A program made the translations under genes and the position numbers. A model generated the notes under the pieces. The model did not search any database. It had not been told where the DNA came from and worked only from the letters and a program-made list of their open reading frames with translations. DNA of 33,674 nt from Bacteroidota bacterium (GTDB taxonomy: Bacteria; Bacteroidota; Rhodothermia; Rhodothermales; Bin80): positions 1 to 33,674 of the forward strand of contig JAPOTS010000037.1 of assembly GCA_026709065.1 (NCBI GenBank), written 5' to 3'. Below are positions 1-8,907 of the stretch, one piece after another (position 1 is the first letter of the stretch; the number at the start of each line of letters is the position of its first letter).

Positions 1-71
1 CCCACCTGTCCGAATGGTATTTCCCGATGAATTCTGAGATGGAACAAGCCCCAGAGGATACGTTCAACTAA
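1..71 (+). CDS. 3' end of an unidentified gene (partial)
   Basis: Frame 3 is open from the window edge to a TAA at 69-71 and encodes a C-terminal tail ending in NSEMEQAPEDTFN. The other two plus frames hit stops earlier. The acidic, polar tail followed by an 84-nt gap and a same-strand gene fits the end of a real gene, but 22 codons are too few to identify a family. It could also be chance reading. Confidence 0.4.
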   Translation, partial: HLSEWYFPMNSEMEQAPEDTFN

Positions 72-155
72 CTTTGAAACAATACCCGTCTGAACACTTA
101 CGGATTTGATAATAGTCACATCACCCAATTTCTCACCACCTAATCATCAATTACC

Positions 156-407
156 ATGACCCCAGAAGAGGCGATCGCTCGCGCGCTCCATACTCTCATT
201 AATTACTGGCTTCCCACATTTGCTGGGCTTGCACTGTCTCTATTCTACGGATTCAATACGCCTGGTCTTGTCTTTATGGGCTCAATAGTGATGTGCACTG
301 TGATCCAGCACATGACGTTCACTGGACGATGGGCGGATGGCATCCAAGTGTCTCCCGCGGGTGTCACCGTCATCGGATGGATTACCCTCTTCATTTACTT
401 CTTTTAA
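156..407 (+). CDS. Small hydrophobic membrane protein, hypothetical
   Basis: Not recognised. The 83-residue product has an acidic start (MTPEEAIARAL) and three hydrophobic stretches, at about residues 17-34, 36-55 and 65-83, so it is probably a small inner-membrane protein with two or three helices ending almost at the C terminus (IYFF). There is no signal peptide with a cleavage site and no catalytic motif. It starts with ATG without a convincing Shine-Dalgarno sequence, which is usual in this window. Its last 17 nt overlap tail to tail with the minus-strand ORF at 391-741. Hydrophobic continuity and lack of low-complexity sequence favour a real gene. Confidence 0.6.
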   Translation: MTPEEAIARALHTLINYWLPTFAGLALSLFYGFNTPGLVFMGSIVMCTVIQHMTFTGRWADGIQVSPAGVTVIGWITLFIYFF

Positions 408-741
408 CCAATAACATGACTCCCTTGACGAAAGGATTTTTAAGGTTATGGAGGATGTCATCTTGTCTATTCTGAATCATGTGGATGGGTTCAATGATTC
501 CGAAATCAGAGAGCGAAATACTTAAATCCACGCCTGTTTTTCGGAATTGAGCAAAGACGCTATCATCATGAGATGGCTCAACTTTTGAATCTCCACTATC
601 CGAGGGAAGTTCAATAACCCGCTCATGTTCGCTTTCTCTTTGGTAGACTATCAACCCGACTAAGCGCAAGTTGTTAAGGGGGCAGAGGTTGTTGAGGTAA
701 TGGACTATTTGGTGAATCTGAGATATAGAAGATGTTTGCAT
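391..741 (-). CDS. Hypothetical protein, 116 aa
   Basis: Not recognised. The ATG at 741 opens 116 codons of mixed composition, with hydrophobic patches (LRLVGLIVYQ; VDLSISLSDFGIIEPIHMI) and a basic C terminus (VKGVMLLVKRSK). No transmembrane segment or known motif is evident. It is probably cytoplasmic if real. It converges on the 83-aa membrane protein gene, with 3' ends overlapping by 17 nt, and is divergent from the YbbR-like gene, leaving about 110 nt for promoters. No longer plus-strand ORF competes across most of its length, which is the main argument for it; lack of a recognised family is the main argument against. Confidence 0.4.
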   Translation of the reverse strand: MQTSSISQIHQIVHYLNNLCPLNNLRLVGLIVYQRESEHERVIELPSDSGDSKVEPSHDDSVFAQFRKTGVDLSISLSDFGIIEPIHMIQNRQDDILHNLKNPFVKGVMLLVKRSK

Positions 742-772
742 TTGAAATGCAAGACAATTCGCTGAGATAAGT

Positions 773-780
773 TATTTTTG
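773..780 (+). promoter_or_regulatory. Possible Bacteroidota-type -7 element upstream of ybbR-like gene
   Basis: The sequence TATTTTTG fits the TAnnTTTG consensus of the Bacteroidota primary sigma factor and lies about 70 nt before the YbbR-like start. I do not see a well-spaced upstream TTTG element, so this is weak. Confidence 0.2.
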
Positions 781-851
781 AAGTATATTTCATAAAATCG
801 ATTTCTGGTCAATCAATTTTCAGACAATTTTTTTCAGTCTATGAAATCAGA

Positions 852-1895
852 ATGTTAGAAAAATTGGAAAAATTGTGGAGTGATGTCAGATGGGTGATTC
901 TTGGAGACCAAGCTAGACTCAATGAGACATCAAAGCAGCCCTCTGCGAATCGCCGTCGCATCATGATTTTCAGTTTATCTGCATCTACGCTTATTTGGTT
1001 TTTACTGAGCCTTTCTGAGTACCAGTATCTCTCTGTTGAATATCCAACGTGTGCATCAAAAGCGGATATAATCACTCCATCCTGTGTGATCGGACTAGAT
1101 GCGGATTCAGCCCTCACTCACCGTCTTCCAGAGACCATTCAAGCTACATTATATGGGCCTGGAATTAGCCTCATAATCCAACGATTTCGGGCACGGTATT
1201 CGCGGAATCCTATTACAATAAATTATGAAACAGGTACTCTGGATACCCAGTTATTACTTCGTATTCCAGAGCGCGTCACAATAGAGTCTATTGTGCCAGA
1301 GAGAATTAACTTTCAAAAGGAAAAACGGATGGAACGCAAAGTTCCAATTGAATCTCGAGTCACTCAAATCTCACGTCCACCATATTTTTTTATTGGTGAC
1401 CTTCAACTTGAGCCAGATAGCATTCTAATTTCTGGTCCAGAATCAATGATTCGTCTCATCAAATCATGGCCTACCGAGTTAGATACTTTAGTCGGAGTCA
1501 ATGATACGGTCTATCATCAAGTGGATTTAAGTGATTCTCTTCGTGGCTTAGTAAGTTTATCCCAGAAAAGAACAACATTAACTGGGATTTCCCCTCAATA
1601 TACAGAAGGGCAAAAGCAACAGGTCAAAGTTGAGATCATAGGAATTCCTAACGCACAAAGTATTGTTCAATTAGAACCAGAATCAGTAACCATTACTTAT
1701 CAAGTCCCGCTGTCAAAATTTTCAGAAGCACTTCAAGAAAAGCGCATTCGTGCGTTAGTATCCTACAGTCAAATCTTTGCTGATACCACTGGGAGAATTC
1801 AACCTACGGTTGAGTTTCCATCTGATTTGATGTTGCGCCAAGTTACGATTTCTCCGAATCGCTTAAGATATTTTATTAATATTGGATCTCAATAG
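852..1895 (+). CDS. YbbR-like domain protein (CdaR-like)
   Basis: This is a membrane-anchored envelope protein of 347 residues. A basic cytoplasmic N terminus precedes one transmembrane segment (about residues 36-55, FSLSASTLIWFLLSLSEYQ), and the rest is a beta-rich extracytoplasmic region. Repeating elements (IPERVTIESIVPERINF; LEPDSILISGPESMI; LEPESVTITYQVP) match the YbbR repeat pattern. YbbR/CdaR proteins in Firmicutes modulate the diadenylate cyclase CdaA, but the Bacteroidota versions are poorly characterised and no cyclase gene is visible here, although the gene upstream of the window is not known. It is followed after 29 nt by the four-helix membrane protein, probably in one transcript. 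The family call is from fold-like repeats and the membrane anchor and is fairly secure; the function is not. Confidence 0.72.
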   Translation: MLEKLEKLWSDVRWVILGDQARLNETSKQPSANRRRIMIFSLSASTLIWFLLSLSEYQYLSVEYPTCASKADIITPSCVIGLDADSALTHRLPETIQATLYGPGISLIIQRFRARYSRNPITINYETGTLDTQLLLRIPERVTIESIVPERINFQKEKRMERKVPIESRVTQISRPPYFFIGDLQLEPDSILISGPESMIRLIKSWPTELDTLVGVNDTVYHQVDLSDSLRGLVSLSQKRTTLTGISPQYTEGQKQQVKVEIIGIPNAQSIVQLEPESVTITYQVPLSKFSEALQEKRIRALVSYSQIFADTTGRIQPTVEFPSDLMLRQVTISPNRLRYFINIGSQ

Positions 1896-1924
1896 CATGA
1901 CTCACCTCAACATGTTGATAGGAG

Positions 1925-2608
1925 TTGGGTAACGCCTCCGTAAAAAACGATAATATGAGCTGGCCACTGTGGCCAAAAAGTAGGGTCAAGTATCACAATA
2001 CTCCTCAGGGAATTTTGACTGAGTCAGGGATCTGGTACAAAACGACCGTTGACCTTCTCAATGACTATGCGAGTGAGCTTTTTGAGCGAGAGCCTCTTGA
2101 ATTGCACTTAGCATTCTCTGATACTTGGCTTCGCTCACCACATACCTTGTCACTGTGGATCATGGCTCTTGGAATCATGTATCTTGACCCGTGGCAGATT
2201 GCCTTGAGTGTTCTACTGTTTTTTCCTGCATGGCAAATCATTGCACCTTCTTTGGTAAGCCGTAACTTCACACCCATCTTGAAAATCTTTGATGCTGTTT
2301 TGCTACAAGCAATTTTATATGCTACGACGATGTCATTATTGGCTATGTCAGGTCAGTATGACGCTTTAGTGATCGGATTGATTGGCTTTGTCATTTTTCG
2401 TTGGGGTGTTCTTACTTATCTTATGCGCCCAGTTGTCAGTCGATGTTGGAAAATAATGTATACGTTGCCCGTCCCAGATCATATATTAAGGTCGTACATA
2501 ATTCGCGGGGCATTGCGCCATGGTATTACGCTCAAGGATTTTGAGTCGATTGAGCAAAGTATTGTTGAGAATATAATCAATAAAAAATCCTTTAAAGGAG
2601 GTAAGTAG
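1925..2608 (+). CDS. Four-helix integral membrane protein, unknown function
   Basis: Not recognised. It encodes up to 227 residues with an N-terminal soluble part of about 75 residues and four hydrophobic segments: about 76-87 (LSLWIMALGIMYL), 90-108 (WQIALSVLLFFPAWQIIAP), 121-142 and 146-166. A soluble C-terminal tail of about 60 residues follows, ending in KKSFKGGK. The start is uncertain: TTG at 1925 abuts GGAG too closely to be a normal Shine-Dalgarno arrangement, and ATG at 1955 gives 217 residues with no clear ribosome site. It sits between the YbbR-like gene and menF, and its last codons carry the menF ribosome binding site, so translation of the two may be coupled. Whether it has a role in menaquinone metabolism cannot be judged from sequence. 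Confidence 0.65.
   Translation: MGNASVKNDNMSWPLWPKSRVKYHNTPQGILTESGIWYKTTVDLLNDYASELFEREPLELHLAFSDTWLRSPHTLSLWIMALGIMYLDPWQIALSVLLFFPAWQIIAPSLVSRNFTPILKIFDAVLLQAILYATTMSLLAMSGQYDALVIGLIGFVIFRWGVLTYLMRPVVSRCWKIMYTLPVPDHILRSYIIRGALRHGITLKDFESIEQSIVENIINKKSFKGGK
2594..2602 (+). promoter_or_regulatory. Strong Shine-Dalgarno sequence for menF
   Basis: AAAGGAGGT lies 9 nt before the menF ATG, inside the last codons of the upstream membrane protein gene. It stands out because most starts in this window (fabI, uvrD, the TPR gene, nfeD) have no such element. Confidence 0.6.
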
Positions 2609-2611
2609 TTT

Positions 2612-4009
2612 ATGATTCGTCAAGAATATGCTAGTTCAGTGAATGAATTAAAATATGCTATCATCAATCTATTTCAGGATCAATCCATTATATCTAAATC
2701 ACGAATAAGCAAATTGTCTGTTCAGGTTAATGGAGTCTCTCCACTGCATTGGCTCTCTGAGCAACCTCCAGGTGGACGAATTTATTGGTCAGGCAGGGAT
2801 TACGGCATTGAAGTTGCGGCAATTGGAGAGGCAGATTGTCACTACTCCTCTGATGCGACTGATCTGAAAAAATTACGCAGTCAGCTTAAAGATCGTTTGG
2901 CGGGGTGTCATCAGGGCATTCGGTACTATGGGGGAATTCGATTTGACTTAAATGCAGCGCATGAAGAGCATTGGAATAGGTTTGGATCGTGGAGATTCGT
3001 TCTGCCAAGGTTTGAACTTCAGAACAAATCACACTCAACCACGCTTCATTGTAATCTTGTGTTTCCAGATGATCTGCATCAACTGGAATCCATCGTAGAG
3101 CAACTGGAAGGACTTGGGGGGTATTCACATCAACCTCAAGAGTATCACAACTCTCTTGGCCACAGTTTTCGACCAGAGTATGAGAAATGGGGACGAGTTG
3201 TACAGTGCGCCCTGAAAAGATTTGCCTCAACTCCTCTGGATAAGGTCGTATTAGCAAGGGAGGCCGCCATTAGGGTAGCCGAATCTCTGAGCCCCATTTC
3301 AATGATTCAGTACCTAAAATCAATTAATTCTAACTGTTTTCATTTTCTATTTGAACCGACTTCAGATGAGGCATTTTTGGGTGCATCTCCTGAAAGATTG
3401 TTCAGACGTGAGGGGCGTTCAATTGAAAGTGAAGCAGTTGCAGGAACATGTCCTCGTGGAGAATCAGACCTTGATGATGCAAGAATGATTGATGAATTAG
3501 TTAGAAGTGCAAAAGAGCAACGAGAGCATGAATATGTAAGGATGAGTCTTCAAGAGGAGATTTCTTTATTGGCGGCTCATGTGACCATGGATACACTCCC
3601 TTCAATCATGCGCTTGGCTTCGGAGAGACATTTAGTTTCTAGACTTCGTGCAATCATGAAACAGGAGTATACAAGCCTTGATGTATTGGAAGCATTGCAT
3701 CCGACTCCTGCGGTTGGAGGGTATCCTTCTGAACGTGCTCTGGACTTCATTCGAAACCATGAACCATTTGATAGGGGTTGGTATGGCGGGCCTATTGGCT
3801 GGTTAGGAGTCAATGAAGCTGAATTTGCTGTGGCGATACGCTCTGCATTGGTGTCTGGGGTAGTTGTGCGACTGTATTCTGGGGCGGGGATTGTGCGCGG
3901 CTCAACTCCCCTAGATGAGTGGAATGAGGTTGGGCATAAGATCGGAGATCTGGAAGATTTTCTAAAGATCAACACCTCTTCGGAAAATCCAGAATTTCAA
4001 GACCGATGA
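2612..4009 (+). CDS. menF: Isochorismate synthase MenF
   Basis: This chorismate-utilising enzyme converts chorismate to isochorismate, the first committed step of menaquinone synthesis, in the cytoplasm. The 465-residue product carries the C-terminal chorismate-binding domain from about residue 190. It shows the lysine in TPLDKVVLAREA (K211), FLGASPERL (255-263), EAVAGTCPRG (274-283), HPTPAVGGYPSERA (363-376) and the terminal GAGIVRGSTPLDEW. The N-terminal 190 residues are poorly conserved, as is usual for this family. The start has a strong ribosome binding site, and the stop overlaps the menD start as ATGA. The closest alternatives, TrpE and PabB, are disfavoured by the HPTPAVGG motif and the menD partner. 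Confidence 0.93.
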   Translation: MIRQEYASSVNELKYAIINLFQDQSIISKSRISKLSVQVNGVSPLHWLSEQPPGGRIYWSGRDYGIEVAAIGEADCHYSSDATDLKKLRSQLKDRLAGCHQGIRYYGGIRFDLNAAHEEHWNRFGSWRFVLPRFELQNKSHSTTLHCNLVFPDDLHQLESIVEQLEGLGGYSHQPQEYHNSLGHSFRPEYEKWGRVVQCALKRFASTPLDKVVLAREAAIRVAESLSPISMIQYLKSINSNCFHFLFEPTSDEAFLGASPERLFRREGRSIESEAVAGTCPRGESDLDDARMIDELVRSAKEQREHEYVRMSLQEEISLLAAHVTMDTLPSIMRLASERHLVSRLRAIMKQEYTSLDVLEALHPTPAVGGYPSERALDFIRNHEPFDRGWYGGPIGWLGVNEAEFAVAIRSALVSGVVVRLYSGAGIVRGSTPLDEWNEVGHKIGDLEDFLKINTSSENPEFQDR

Positions 4010-5772
4010 TACAAGGCAATGCCCAACGCGCATACTTGATCATTGACGAGCTAGTTCGCTGTGGTGTGAATCAATTTATCATTGCGCCGGGATTTCGGAG
4101 TGCTCCCTTGGCGTTGGCAGCGATCAGTCACCCATCAACGCATGTAGTCGTTCATTTTGATGAGCGGGGCAGTGCATTTTATGCTCTCGGTTATGGTCGT
4201 ACAACTCTTCGTCCATGCGTATGGATTACAACATCTGGGACTGCAGTTGCCAACGGGCTGCCCGCTGTGATTGAGTCTTCACTTGATGGTGTGCCAATGA
4301 TTTGTCTCACGGCCGACCGTCCACCTGAACTTCGGGATACAAAATCTAATCAAACCATTGACCAAATTCACATCTTTGGTCGTTACTCAAGATGGTTTGC
4401 CGACCTGCCAGCCCCCGAAATCAATGACTATGAACCATACATACGTTCAACGATTGATTATGCCGTTCACAAATCACTTTATGGGCCAGTGCATCTCAAT
4501 TGTATGTTCAGAGAACCATTAGTGGAAATGAATAATGAAGAACAATCAATTCCTAATTTTTCATGGTCAACCCAACAAGGTCCACACACACGATACGCGA
4601 CTCCTATGATCAGTACTGCCTCTGAGGATGCAGAACTTATGAAGAGTATTTTGAGAGCTCATCGTGGACTGATCGTGGCCGGAAGATTTCATGCTCACGA
4701 AGACGGGCAAGCAATTTCAGAGTTAGTTCAGCAGTTAGATTGGCCCCTTTTCTCAGATATTTGTGCTCCAATTCATTCGGTCAATCATAGTGTGAATTTC
4801 TTTGATTTGATCCTTAGGAGCCCCTCATTTAAGGCAACCTATTGCCCAGATGCCATCTTGTATTTTGGGTTCCCCCCAGTGTCTAAGGAATTGCAAACGT
4901 ATTTATCAAATGCTTCTGCAGAACGATTCATCTTGGTTTCTCCTTCCTCAGTCCGCATTGATCCATTCCATGTAGTTACTGATCGCATTCAATCCTCAAT
5001 TACTGAATTTTGTGATCTAGTCAAAAATAACTTGACTCAACATCAGTCACATACATCTTGGTTGGATGCATGGAAGCGAGCGGATTATACTGTGGAGAAT
5101 ATACTTTCCTCTGATCTAAGCAAAGAGATTTCAGAACCTGCTCTGGCCTGGCTCCTATCTAAATTAATGGCTGATACCGCATGGATCTTGGGAGCAAATA
5201 GTATGCCAATTCGAGATTTGCAGACATTCTATAATAGAAGCCAGAATTCACATGTGAGAGTTTATGCTAATCGAGGTGCGAGTGGCATAGACGGAACATT
5301 GAGTACAGCGGCAGGAATATCACAAGCGGATCCTAGGCACGGTGTTATATTAATTGGAGATCTTGCTATGTTACATGATATCAATTCCCTTTCATTGTTG
5401 AAAGAAAGGAATGTGACCATCATTGCAATCAATAACAACGGGGGAGGCATATTTAATATGCTCCCAATTGCTTTGAAGAGCGAAGTATTTGAAAAAGTTC
5501 TTGGTACACCTCACGGCTATGATTTTGAGAATGCAGCAAAGCAATTTGAAATACCCTATACGAAGGTTAACTCATGCGTTGAGTTTCAAAATGTATTCAG
5601 TTCTGCCTCAGATTTATCAGGGCCGTGCATAATAGAGGTGAAAACAGACAGGAATCATAATGCCAATTTACACAATACTCTTTTCAATCGTGTTAATGAG
5701 GCGATTCATCTTATAGCTCAACTCCCGAAAATTGATTCCCAAGATGCATCTAGTCAGTTTTCAACTAAGTGA
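4006..5772 (+). CDS. menD: MenD, SEPHCHC synthase
   Basis: This thiamine diphosphate enzyme joins 2-oxoglutarate and isochorismate to make 2-succinyl-5-enolpyruvyl-6-hydroxy-3-cyclohexene-1-carboxylate, the second menaquinone step. Its 588 residues are near the family norm. Visible features are GFRSAPLALAA (29-39), the catalytic glutamate region HFDERGSAFYALG (E53), TTSGTAVANGLPAVIE, LTADRPPELRDTKSNQTIDQ and the cofactor-binding part around residues 445-485 (LIGDLAMLHD, then INNNGGGIFNMLP). It overlaps menF by 4 nt and is surely co-translated. No menB, menC, menA or menH follows; a 129-nt gap separates it from an oxidoreductase. Another pathway gene, menE, lies 7.6 kb downstream. Confidence 0.95.
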   Translation: MIQGNAQRAYLIIDELVRCGVNQFIIAPGFRSAPLALAAISHPSTHVVVHFDERGSAFYALGYGRTTLRPCVWITTSGTAVANGLPAVIESSLDGVPMICLTADRPPELRDTKSNQTIDQIHIFGRYSRWFADLPAPEINDYEPYIRSTIDYAVHKSLYGPVHLNCMFREPLVEMNNEEQSIPNFSWSTQQGPHTRYATPMISTASEDAELMKSILRAHRGLIVAGRFHAHEDGQAISELVQQLDWPLFSDICAPIHSVNHSVNFFDLILRSPSFKATYCPDAILYFGFPPVSKELQTYLSNASAERFILVSPSSVRIDPFHVVTDRIQSSITEFCDLVKNNLTQHQSHTSWLDAWKRADYTVENILSSDLSKEISEPALAWLLSKLMADTAWILGANSMPIRDLQTFYNRSQNSHVRVYANRGASGIDGTLSTAAGISQADPRHGVILIGDLAMLHDINSLSLLKERNVTIIAINNNGGGIFNMLPIALKSEVFEKVLGTPHGYDFENAAKQFEIPYTKVNSCVEFQNVFSSASDLSGPCIIEVKTDRNHNANLHNTLFNRVNEAIHLIAQLPKIDSQDASSQFSTK

Positions 5773-5904
5773 TCGGATATAAATTAATCCAATTGTATGT
5801 CAATAATGATTGTAATATGTGGATAACCTCCCGAAATGTGTTGAGAAAAGAATTACATATTTCCTAGACAAGTCGTAAATTAGTATTTCATGAAGTGATT
5901 CGTG

Positions 5905-7629
5905 ATGAACCCAAAAATGCCGAATATTGCAATACCCAGAGAGGAGAGTGATATCATTGTTGTAGGATCTGGTATCAGTGGAGGGTTTGCCGCTAAAGAG
6001 CTCACTGAAGCTGGATTGAATGTATTGCTATTAGAACGCGGATTTAATCTAAAGCATGGTGAGGGATATATCACAGAATATCTTGAGAGCTGGGAATTCC
6101 CTGCCCGTAATAGCAAAGGCTCGCGGAGGCATAAAGAGTTGTATCCTGTCCAATCTCGCACCTATGCCTTTGGGGAGCATACCGAACATTTCTTTATCAA
6201 TGATCAAGAAAACCCCTATGTTGAAGAAGATCCTTTTACATGGATTAGAGCAGATGTGGTAGGCGGACGTTCTTTGTTATGGGCTAGACAATGCTACAGA
6301 TGGGGTTCACAAGATTTTGAAGCAAACCTCGGAGATGGAATGGCGATTGATTGGCCCATTCGGTATGAAGACATTGCACCATGGTATGACCATGTAGAGA
6401 AGTTCGCTGGTATTACAGGCCAGTCAGAGGGGCTTGATCAATGCCCAGATGGAGTTTTTCTTCCACCGATGGATTTAAATTGGGGAGAACAACAAGTGAA
6501 GGAAGCCATAGCAAAACATTTTGATGATCGTCTGTTGACAATCGGACGTGCAGCAATTCTCACGAAACCCCACTTAGGCAGAGCGGCATGTCATTACTGC
6601 GGTGAATGCTACCGTGGTTGTTCTGCAGGAGCCTATTTCAGCAGTCAAAGTGCGACACTACCCGCTGCCTTCGCAACAGGCAAACTTACATTACAACCAG
6701 AGAGTGTGGTTCATAGTATGATCTACGATGACGAAAAAGGGAAAGCCGTAGGTGTTCGGTATGTTGATCGTAGAACTGGAATGATGCGGGAAGCATATGC
6801 CAGAGTCATCTTCTTGTGTGCTTCTGCCCTTGGTACAACTCAAATCATGTTAAACTCTAAATCATCAAGATTTCCCAACGGATTTGCCAATGATAGTGGG
6901 GTTTTAGGGCATTACTTGATGGATCACCATTTTCATATTGGAGCTACTGGTCAATTAGTCGGTGGTGATGATCGTTATTATCAAGGAAACAGACCAAATG
7001 GGATCTATATTCCAAGGTTTCGGAATCTATCCAAGCGAACAAATCGCAGTGATTATCTCAGGGGCTTTGGATATCAGGGAGAGGCATTTAGGGCATCTTG
7101 GAGACGGGATGTTTCAGGATTTGGTAAAAATCTCAAAGAGGAACTCCGACATCCTGGCCCATGGGAAATGATCCTTGAAGCCTTCGGGGAGGCATTGCCC
7201 CGATACGAAAATTATGTTACCCTTGATGAATCGGTCACAGACCCATGGGGAATTCCAGCACTGAAAATTCATTGTAATTGGGGCGAGAATGAGTTTGCAA
7301 TGCGTGAGGATATGAAACATTCAGCTGCTGAAATGCTTGACGCGTCAGGAGCAAAGAATATTCAAATGTTTGACCTTTATATTGAGGGAGGGCTTGGTGC
7401 AGAGCCCGGGCTTGGTATTCACGAAATGGGCACCGCGCGCATGGGACGCGATCCTGCGACCAGCATTCTCAATGCTCACAACCAATGCCATGCGGTGCCA
7501 AATGTTTTTGTTACCGATGGAGCATGTATGACCTCATCTGCCTGCCAAAATCCATCAATTACCTACATGGCCCTAACGGCCAGAGCTGCGAATTATGCAG
7601 TGGAAGAGTTAAAGCGTCTAAACCTCTAA
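5905..7629 (+). CDS. GMC-family FAD oxidoreductase with four-cysteine motif
   Basis: This is a flavoprotein of the glucose-methanol-choline family, oxidising an alcohol or sugar group; its substrate is unknown. An N-terminal FAD-binding Rossmann motif (VGSGISGGFAAKELTEAG, about residues 20-37) is followed by GGRSLLWARQCYRWG and DWPIRYEDIAPWYDHVE. The C-terminal GMC_oxred_C signature includes GTARMGRDP and QNPSITYMALTARAA. Counting from a GTG at 5902, cysteines 230, 233, 236 and 240 (CHYCGECYRGC) resemble the cluster-binding region of FAD glucose dehydrogenases, in which a 3Fe-4S cluster passes electrons to a cytochrome. No Tat signal, small subunit or cytochrome gene is adjacent. ATG 5905 is preferred over GTG 5902. 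Convergent with pgk. Confidence 0.85.
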   Translation: MNPKMPNIAIPREESDIIVVGSGISGGFAAKELTEAGLNVLLLERGFNLKHGEGYITEYLESWEFPARNSKGSRRHKELYPVQSRTYAFGEHTEHFFINDQENPYVEEDPFTWIRADVVGGRSLLWARQCYRWGSQDFEANLGDGMAIDWPIRYEDIAPWYDHVEKFAGITGQSEGLDQCPDGVFLPPMDLNWGEQQVKEAIAKHFDDRLLTIGRAAILTKPHLGRAACHYCGECYRGCSAGAYFSSQSATLPAAFATGKLTLQPESVVHSMIYDDEKGKAVGVRYVDRRTGMMREAYARVIFLCASALGTTQIMLNSKSSRFPNGFANDSGVLGHYLMDHHFHIGATGQLVGGDDRYYQGNRPNGIYIPRFRNLSKRTNRSDYLRGFGYQGEAFRASWRRDVSGFGKNLKEELRHPGPWEMILEAFGEALPRYENYVTLDESVTDPWGIPALKIHCNWGENEFAMREDMKHSAAEMLDASGAKNIQMFDLYIEGGLGAEPGLGIHEMGTARMGRDPATSILNAHNQCHAVPNVFVTDGACMTSSACQNPSITYMALTARAANYAVEELKRLNL

Positions 7630-7688
7630 CCCAACATGGGTATCAGAGACTATGCAATAGTGATAGCGCTTATCAGCCGACCATTCTA

Positions 7689-8894
7689 CTAACGGTCAGT
7701 TAGAGCATCCACCCCAGGAAGAGTTTTTCCCTCAAGGAATTTCAGCATGGCACCGCCGCCTGTTGAAACATGCGTGACCTTATGTTGGAGGTGAGATTGC
7801 TTAATGGCTGCCACAGAATCACCGCCTCCGACAATAGTAATTGCACCATGATCGGTCGCTGATGCAACAGCTTGAGCCATTGCTGTGGTGCCGGCTGCAT
7901 ATTCAGGAACTTCAAAGACACCCATTGGGCCATTCCATATACAGGTTCGTGCCTGTCCGACCAAATCAGTATAAGTTGCAATCGTTTGAGGGCCGATATC
8001 TACCCCAAGGACGTTGTCATCTTCAATTTCTCCCGTTACCGTTTGACGTTCCAAAGGTGAATCCAGAGATGTGCTAACAATATGATCACTTGGTAAATGG
8101 AGTTTGTCCCCAGCAATGTCGATGAGTTCTAAAGCATCATCAATGCGGTCTTTTTCTACAAGAGATTTTCCTACCTTGATTCCCTTGGCCATCAAGAATG
8201 TATAGGCCATGGCTCCACCAATCAGGATATGGTCTACAATTGCAGATAGGTTGGCAATGACTCCCATTTTATCAGATACCTTAGCACCACCTATAAGGGC
8301 AACCATAGGATGAGAGGGAGATTGTAAGGCATTTCCAAGGAGCAATAACTCTTTTTCTAAAAGGTAGCCTGCCGCAGATAGATCAGGGAAGTGAGCTGCA
8401 ACACCTACATTTGAAGCATGAGAGCGGTGAGCCGTTCCAAATGCATCATTTATATACATGTCTCCAAGATCGGCAAGGTCTGACGCAAACGAAGGATCAT
8501 TTGTTATTTCATCAGAAAAATAGCGAGTATTCTCCAACAAGAGGATCGTACCATTTGGCATCGTGCGGATCGTCTTCGCCACAACAGAACCAACAGTTTC
8601 ACTTGAAAACCGAACTGTTGTATCCAAAATTTGACCCAATTGATCAGCCACTGGAGCAAGGCTAAACCTTTCTTCAGGCTGCCCCTTGGGTCGTCCTAAA
8701 TGGCTGAGAAGAATCGCTTTTCCACCAGATTTGGTGACGGCATTAATGGTGGGGAGCGCAGCTCGGATACGGGTATCATCAGTTACTTCATAGTAATCAG
8801 ATTTATCCGAAAGGTGCAAAGGCACATTGAAATCCACACGTACAAGGACACACTTGCCGTGCAAGTCTAAATCTGCTATGGTTAATTTTTGCAT
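7689..8894 (-). CDS. pgk: Phosphoglycerate kinase
   Basis: This enzyme interconverts 1,3-bisphosphoglycerate and ADP with 3-phosphoglycerate and ATP, in the cytoplasm. Its 401 residues match the usual bacterial length. Signatures seen are KCVLVRVDFNVPL near the N terminus, ILLSHLGRPKG, VENTRYF-type sequence (LLLENTRYFSDE), YINDAFGTAHRSHAS, GGAKVSDKMGV, the hinge NGPMGVFE and the nucleotide-binding IVGGGDSVAAIK. It begins 13 nt downstream of the gap stop codon, so gap and pgk form an operon on the minus strand. It ends 59 nt from the convergent GMC gene. All conserved blocks are intact. Confidence 0.98.
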   Translation of the reverse strand: MQKLTIADLDLHGKCVLVRVDFNVPLHLSDKSDYYEVTDDTRIRAALPTINAVTKSGGKAILLSHLGRPKGQPEERFSLAPVADQLGQILDTTVRFSSETVGSVVAKTIRTMPNGTILLLENTRYFSDEITNDPSFASDLADLGDMYINDAFGTAHRSHASNVGVAAHFPDLSAAGYLLEKELLLLGNALQSPSHPMVALIGGAKVSDKMGVIANLSAIVDHILIGGAMAYTFLMAKGIKVGKSLVEKDRIDDALELIDIAGDKLHLPSDHIVSTSLDSPLERQTVTGEIEDDNVLGVDIGPQTIATYTDLVGQARTCIWNGPMGVFEVPEYAAGTTAMAQAVASATDHGAITIVGGGDSVAAIKQSHLQHKVTHVSTGGGAMLKFLEGKTLPGVDALTDR

Positions 8895-8907
8895 TGGCCA
8901 TCAGTGG

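Noticed and set aside
3577-3975. 132-codon ORF on the minus strand
   Set aside because: It lies wholly inside menF, whose frame is fully supported by motifs; composition is typical of an antisense shadow.
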